Shown one piece after another: positions 6,606 to 9,085 of a DNA stretch of 9,085 bases (the stretch's first letter is position 1; each line of letters opens with the position of its first letter). This DNA comes from Polaribacter sp. (GTDB lineage: Bacteria > Bacteroidota > Bacteroidia > Flavobacteriales > Flavobacteriaceae), in contig JAQWOW010000093.1 in the NCBI GenBank assembly GCA_029245665.1, forward strand, positions 1 through 9,085, read 5' to 3'. The position numbers and the translations under genes are program-made. The notes beneath the pieces were generated by a model. That model was not told the DNA's origin, made no database searches, and was given only the letters and a program-made list of their open reading frames with translations.

Positions 6606-6880
6606 AAAACACTATTTTAAAAGGGATTTTAGTTTCGCTATTTGCCACTTTTGGAGGCGTTTTTTTGTATTTGGAATACATTTCAAGATTCGGTTTTTAC
6701 GAAACCATCGATTTAGTTAATGAAGGTAAATTGTACGGAAAAGTTTTGTCATTAGCTGCCATTCCTAATTTAGTTGTATTTTTTATTTACATCAAAAAGA
6801 AACAAGACAATAGTGCAAAAGGAGTTTTGTTAGCAACCATTTTAATTGCGCTAACAACGTTTGTTTTAAAATTTTTCTAA
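6593..6880 (+). CDS. Small three-helix membrane protein of unknown function
   Basis: I do not recognise a named family. The 95-residue product is strongly hydrophobic, with three likely transmembrane segments at about 11-30, 50-67 and 76-94. They are separated by a loop with several charges (EYISRFGFYETIDLVNEGK, 28-46) and a short basic turn (IKKKQDNSAKG, 67-77). The N-terminus MGTLKNTILKG is mildly basic and there is no cleavable signal peptide, so it should be an inner-membrane protein. By the positive-inside rule the KKK turn suggests that the loop between helices 2 and 3 is cytoplasmic. Its ATG lies 13 nt inside surE in a different frame, and its stop is 10 nt before lpxB. That tight packing, with no frame breaks, is the main evidence that it is real. 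A role near LpxB or lipid A at the inner membrane is only a guess from position. Confidence 0.8.
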   Translation: MGTLKNTILKGILVSLFATFGGVFLYLEYISRFGFYETIDLVNEGKLYGKVLSLAAIPNLVVFFIYIKKKQDNSAKGVLLATILIALTTFVLKFF

Positions 6881-6890
6881 TCGAGAAAAC

Positions 6891-8012
6891 ATGAAATATT
6901 ACATCATTGCTGGAGAAGCTTCAGGAGATTTACACGGTGCTAATTTAATGAAAGCATTGTATAAAGAAGACCCAAACGCAGACATTCGTTTTTGGGGTGG
7001 AGATTTAATGCAATATGTTGGTGGAACGCTAGTCAGTCATTACAAAGAAAGAGCTTTTATGGGCTTTTTCGAAGTTTTAAAAAACCTCAGAAAAGTAGTA
7101 GGTTTTATGAAGTTTTGTAAAAGAGATATCGGGCAATACCGGCCAGATGTAATTATTTTTATCGACAATTCTGGCTTCAACTTAAGAGTTGCTAAATGGG
7201 CAAAACAACAAGGTTTTACAACCAATTATTATATTTCTCCTCAAGTTTGGGCAAGCAGAGCGAACCGAATTAAAGACATTCAAAGAGACGTCGATAGCAT
7301 GTTTGTAATTCTTCCTTTTGAAAAGGATTTTTATAAAAAGTACAATTACAATGTGGAGTTTGTAGGCCATCCTTTGATTGACGCAATTGCAGAGAAAAAA
7401 CAGGTAGATGAGGTTGCTTTTAAAAAGGAATATAACCTATCAGACAAGCCAGTGATTGCCCTATTACCCGGAAGTAGAAAGCAAGAAATAACAGCTATGC
7501 TTTCAGTAATGTTGTCTTTAATTGACGATTTCTCTCAATATCAATTTGTAATTGCAGGAGCGCCGAGTCAGGATGTAAGTTTTTATCAGACGATTATCGG
7601 CGATAGAAACGTGTCCTTTATCAATAATAAAACCTATGATTTGCTAAGCATTTCTCACGCTGCCTTGGTCGCCTCTGGAACAGCTACTCTAGAAACAGCA
7701 TTGTTTAAAGTACCTCAAGTGGTTTGTTATAAGGGAGGGAATATCTCTTATCAAATCGCCAAGAGAATCATCACGTTAAAATTCATTTCTCTTGTGAACC
7801 TAATCATGGATAAAGAAGTGGTGCGTGAATTAATTCAGAATGATTTTAACAAGAGAAATCTAAAACTAGAGTTGACTAAAATTTTAGATGAAGCCCATCG
7901 AGAAAAATTATTTTTAGAATATTTAGACTTAGAAAAAAAATTAGGAGGAAAAGGGGCTTCTGAAAAAGTAGCAAAACAAATCGTACGTAATTTAAAACAA
8001 AAAAAAGGTTGA
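6891..8012 (+). CDS. lpxB: Lipid-A-disaccharide synthase
   Basis: LpxB (glycosyltransferase family 19) joins 2,3-diacylglucosamine-1-phosphate (lipid X) to UDP-2,3-diacylglucosamine to give the tetraacyl disaccharide of lipid A. It acts on the cytoplasmic face of the inner membrane. The 373-residue length is normal. Motifs in order: AGEASGDLHGANL (7-19), GG at 36-37, MGFFEVL (57-63), FIDNSGFNLR (90-99) with Asp92 at the position of the proposed catalytic aspartate, YISPQVWAS (114-122), GHPLID (159-164), LPGSRKQEI (192-200) and ASGTATLETAL (261-271). The last two lie in the UDP-sugar-binding half. The start ATG directly gives the canonical N-terminus. It is 10 nt after the small membrane protein, and its TGA stop overlaps the TTG start of the next gene. 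Its presence shows a lipid A-bearing Gram-negative host. Confidence 0.96.
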   Translation: MKYYIIAGEASGDLHGANLMKALYKEDPNADIRFWGGDLMQYVGGTLVSHYKERAFMGFFEVLKNLRKVVGFMKFCKRDIGQYRPDVIIFIDNSGFNLRVAKWAKQQGFTTNYYISPQVWASRANRIKDIQRDVDSMFVILPFEKDFYKKYNYNVEFVGHPLIDAIAEKKQVDEVAFKKEYNLSDKPVIALLPGSRKQEITAMLSVMLSLIDDFSQYQFVIAGAPSQDVSFYQTIIGDRNVSFINNKTYDLLSISHAALVASGTATLETALFKVPQVVCYKGGNISYQIAKRIITLKFISLVNLIMDKEVVRELIQNDFNKRNLKLELTKILDEAHREKLFLEYLDLEKKLGGKGASEKVAKQIVRNLKQKKG

Positions 8013-8488
8013 AAAAAACACTGTTTTTAATGCTTATTTTTTCTTTGATGATGAGTTCTTGCTCTTCCTCTAAAACAGTGGTTAAAAATAATAAAAACAC
8101 CAATTCTAAAGCAGATAAAATTATTGCAAAGGCACTGCAATACAAAGGGGTGCCTTATCAATTTGGTGGAACCACCAAAAAAGGAATAGATTGCTCAGGT
8201 ATTGTTTACCTTGCTTATGGTAGTCAAAACATTCAGTTGCCAAGAGTTTCAAGAGATATGGCAAAAAGAGGTAAAAAAACCTCTTTAAATAACGTTAAAA
8301 AGGGGGATTTACTTTTCTTCAGAACCCACAAAATAAGAAGAAGAATCAATCATGTAGGATTGGTGATTTCTCATAAAAAAGGCCAAATACGTTTTGTGCA
8401 TGCAACCTCATCTAGAGGTGTAATTGTATCCTCATTATCCGAAAAATACTGGAAAACAGCCTTCGTAAAAGCAGTAAAAATCTTATAA
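8009..8488 (+). CDS. NlpC/P60 family lipoprotein, putative cell-wall peptidase
   Basis: This 159-residue protein has a lipoprotein signal peptide and an NlpC/P60 cysteine peptidase domain, which typically cuts D-gamma-glutamyl-diaminopimelate or related bonds in peptidoglycan stem peptides. The catalytic set is complete: Cys62 in GIDCSGIVY (59-67), His115 in INHVGLVI (113-120) and His131 in RFVHATSS (128-135). PYQFGG (49-54) supplies the usual tyrosine. The start is TTG at 8009-8011, overlapping the lpxB TGA. It is preferred over the ATG at 8030 because only the TTG start gives a basic n-region (MKKTLFL) before the hydrophobic core and the MSSC lipobox, with Cys18 as the lipidated residue. 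A low-complexity Ser/Lys/Asn linker follows. The protein should be anchored in the periplasm or outer membrane. Spr/MepS-like function is plausible but not proven. Confidence 0.92.
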   Translation: MKKTLFLMLIFSLMMSSCSSSKTVVKNNKNTNSKADKIIAKALQYKGVPYQFGGTTKKGIDCSGIVYLAYGSQNIQLPRVSRDMAKRGKKTSLNNVKKGDLLFFRTHKIRRRINHVGLVISHKKGQIRFVHATSSRGVIVSSLSEKYWKTAFVKAVKIL

Positions 8489-8493
8489 TCAGT

Positions 8494-8521
8494 AGTTAAG
8501 GTTTTTTTATTAACTTTAACT
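8494..8521 (+). repeat. Weak inverted repeat before comEC
   Basis: AGTTAAGG (8494-8501) can pair with CTTTAACT (8514-8521) with one G-U pair around a T-rich 12-nt loop. An alternative 6-bp pairing AGTTAA/TTAACT overlaps it. It sits in the 37-nt gap before comEC and has no trailing U-tract, so it is unlikely to end transcription and is more likely incidental or a minor RNA structure. Confidence 0.25.
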
Positions 8522-8525
8522 TGCT

Positions 8526-9085
8526 ATGAATAGGTTGCTTAATTATTTGCCTTTGCACTTTGTTGTACTTGGGGTTTTGGGAATATGTTTTCAATTTTTC
8601 ACTCAATTATGGAGTTTTGATTTTCTTGAAACAATCTTACAACTAGGGTGTTTGTCACTGTTAATTCTAATTGTTAAGAATAGTATTTTAAGAACAGTTA
8701 TTTCTTTTCTATTTTTCTTTCTTATTGGAGTTTCATCAGTCAGTTTGAATGATCATAGGAAACATGATTCCTTTTATGAATATCACTTAAAAGACAATTC
8801 TACAGTTACTTTACAAATTCATAAAGTTTTAAAACCAGGGAAATATAATCAGAAGTATGAAGCTAAAATATTACGAGTAGATAATAAAACAACAACAGGG
8901 TTGGTTCTTTTAAACATACAAAAAGACACCCTGTCACCTCTTTTAAATGTAGCTAGTAAACTGCTTTTAAAACCTCTTTTTAAAGAGCTCGTTCCGCCAT
9001 TAAATCCGCATCAGTTTAATTACAAATCCTATTTATTTAAACGCGGAATTTACCATCAAATACATACAGAAAACAAACGGTTTAT
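8526..9085 (+). CDS. comEC: ComEC/Rec2 family DNA-uptake channel, N-terminal part (cut by window end)
   Basis: ComEC is the inner-membrane channel that carries single-stranded DNA into the cytoplasm during natural transformation. Only 186 codons are in the window and the frame is open at the right edge. The ATG at 8526 is the first start after an in-frame TAA at 8517-8519. Residues about 9-27, 36-51 and 55-74 are hydrophobic and form the N-terminal membrane segments. A soluble, mostly beta part follows, as in the DUF4131/OB-like domain of ComEC. The strongest marker is PPLNPHQFNYKSYLFKRGIY (about 158-177), equivalent to the NPxxFDYxxYLxxxGI motif typical of this family. The competence-domain helices and any metallo-beta-lactamase domain would lie beyond the edge, so their presence is not shown. 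It follows the NlpC/P60 gene by 37 nt with no promoter visible to me, so it is probably the distal part of the operon. Confidence 0.88.
   Translation, partial: MNRLLNYLPLHFVVLGVLGICFQFFTQLWSFDFLETILQLGCLSLLILIVKNSILRTVISFLFFFLIGVSSVSLNDHRKHDSFYEYHLKDNSTVTLQIHKVLKPGKYNQKYEAKILRVDNKTTTGLVLLNIQKDTLSPLLNVASKLLLKPLFKELVPPLNPHQFNYKSYLFKRGIYHQIHTENKRF

Noticed and set aside
7876..8145. An 89-codon minus-strand frame spanning the lpxB-NlpC/P60 junction
   Set aside because: It is hydrophobic only because it is antisense to Lys-rich coding sequence, and two well-supported genes occupy the same bases.

Overview
The window looks like chromosomal DNA from a marine-type member of the Flavobacteriaceae (Bacteroidota). 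The DNA is strongly AT-rich, and start codons lack strong Shine-Dalgarno sequences. The clearest promoter-like elements fit the Bacteroidota -7 consensus TAnnTTTG. The gene content also fits: a SurE / LpxB / NlpC-P60 / ComEC cluster beside a Prc-type C-terminal processing protease. A genus cannot be assigned from this alone; Polaribacter- or Tenacibaculum-like is a guess.

Layout. Positions 1-192 hold no gene I can defend, only an ATG-less open frame on the minus strand and a short open frame on the plus strand. Positions 193-1101 (minus) encode an aldose 1-epimerase. It is divergent from a vSGLT-like solute:sodium symporter at 1228-2874 (plus). The 126-bp gap between them carries a back-to-back pair of TAnnTTTG elements and an 11-bp direct repeat spaced 30 bp apart. 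A strong bidirectional hairpin terminator at 2904-2938 separates the symporter from a convergent minus-strand pair: a hotdog-fold thioesterase (2935-3390) preceded by a periplasmic tail-specific protease (3458-5587). A perfect 12-bp hairpin lies between those two genes.

From 5835 to the right edge runs a tightly packed plus-strand operon: surE, a 95-residue three-helix membrane protein of unknown function, lpxB, an NlpC/P60 lipoprotein with a TTG start, and the N-terminal 186 codons of comEC (cut by the window end). The first and second genes overlap by 13 nt, the second and third are 10 nt apart, and the third and fourth overlap as TTGA. ComEC follows after 37 nt with no promoter visible to me.

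How the genes may work together. The left pair looks like a sugar uptake and mutarotation module. The right two thirds is a housekeeping envelope region: periplasmic proteolysis (Prc), lipid A disaccharide synthesis (LpxB), peptidoglycan or cell-wall peptide hydrolysis (NlpC/P60), nucleotide phosphatase (SurE) and DNA uptake (ComEC). I found no CRISPR array, insertion sequence, toxin-antitoxin pair, phage gene, tRNA or rRNA. I do not see an exotic new system. The least explained items are the small membrane protein inside the surE-lpxB operon, the divergent sugar-module promoter region, the hairpin just before the thioesterase start, and the unassigned left edge.
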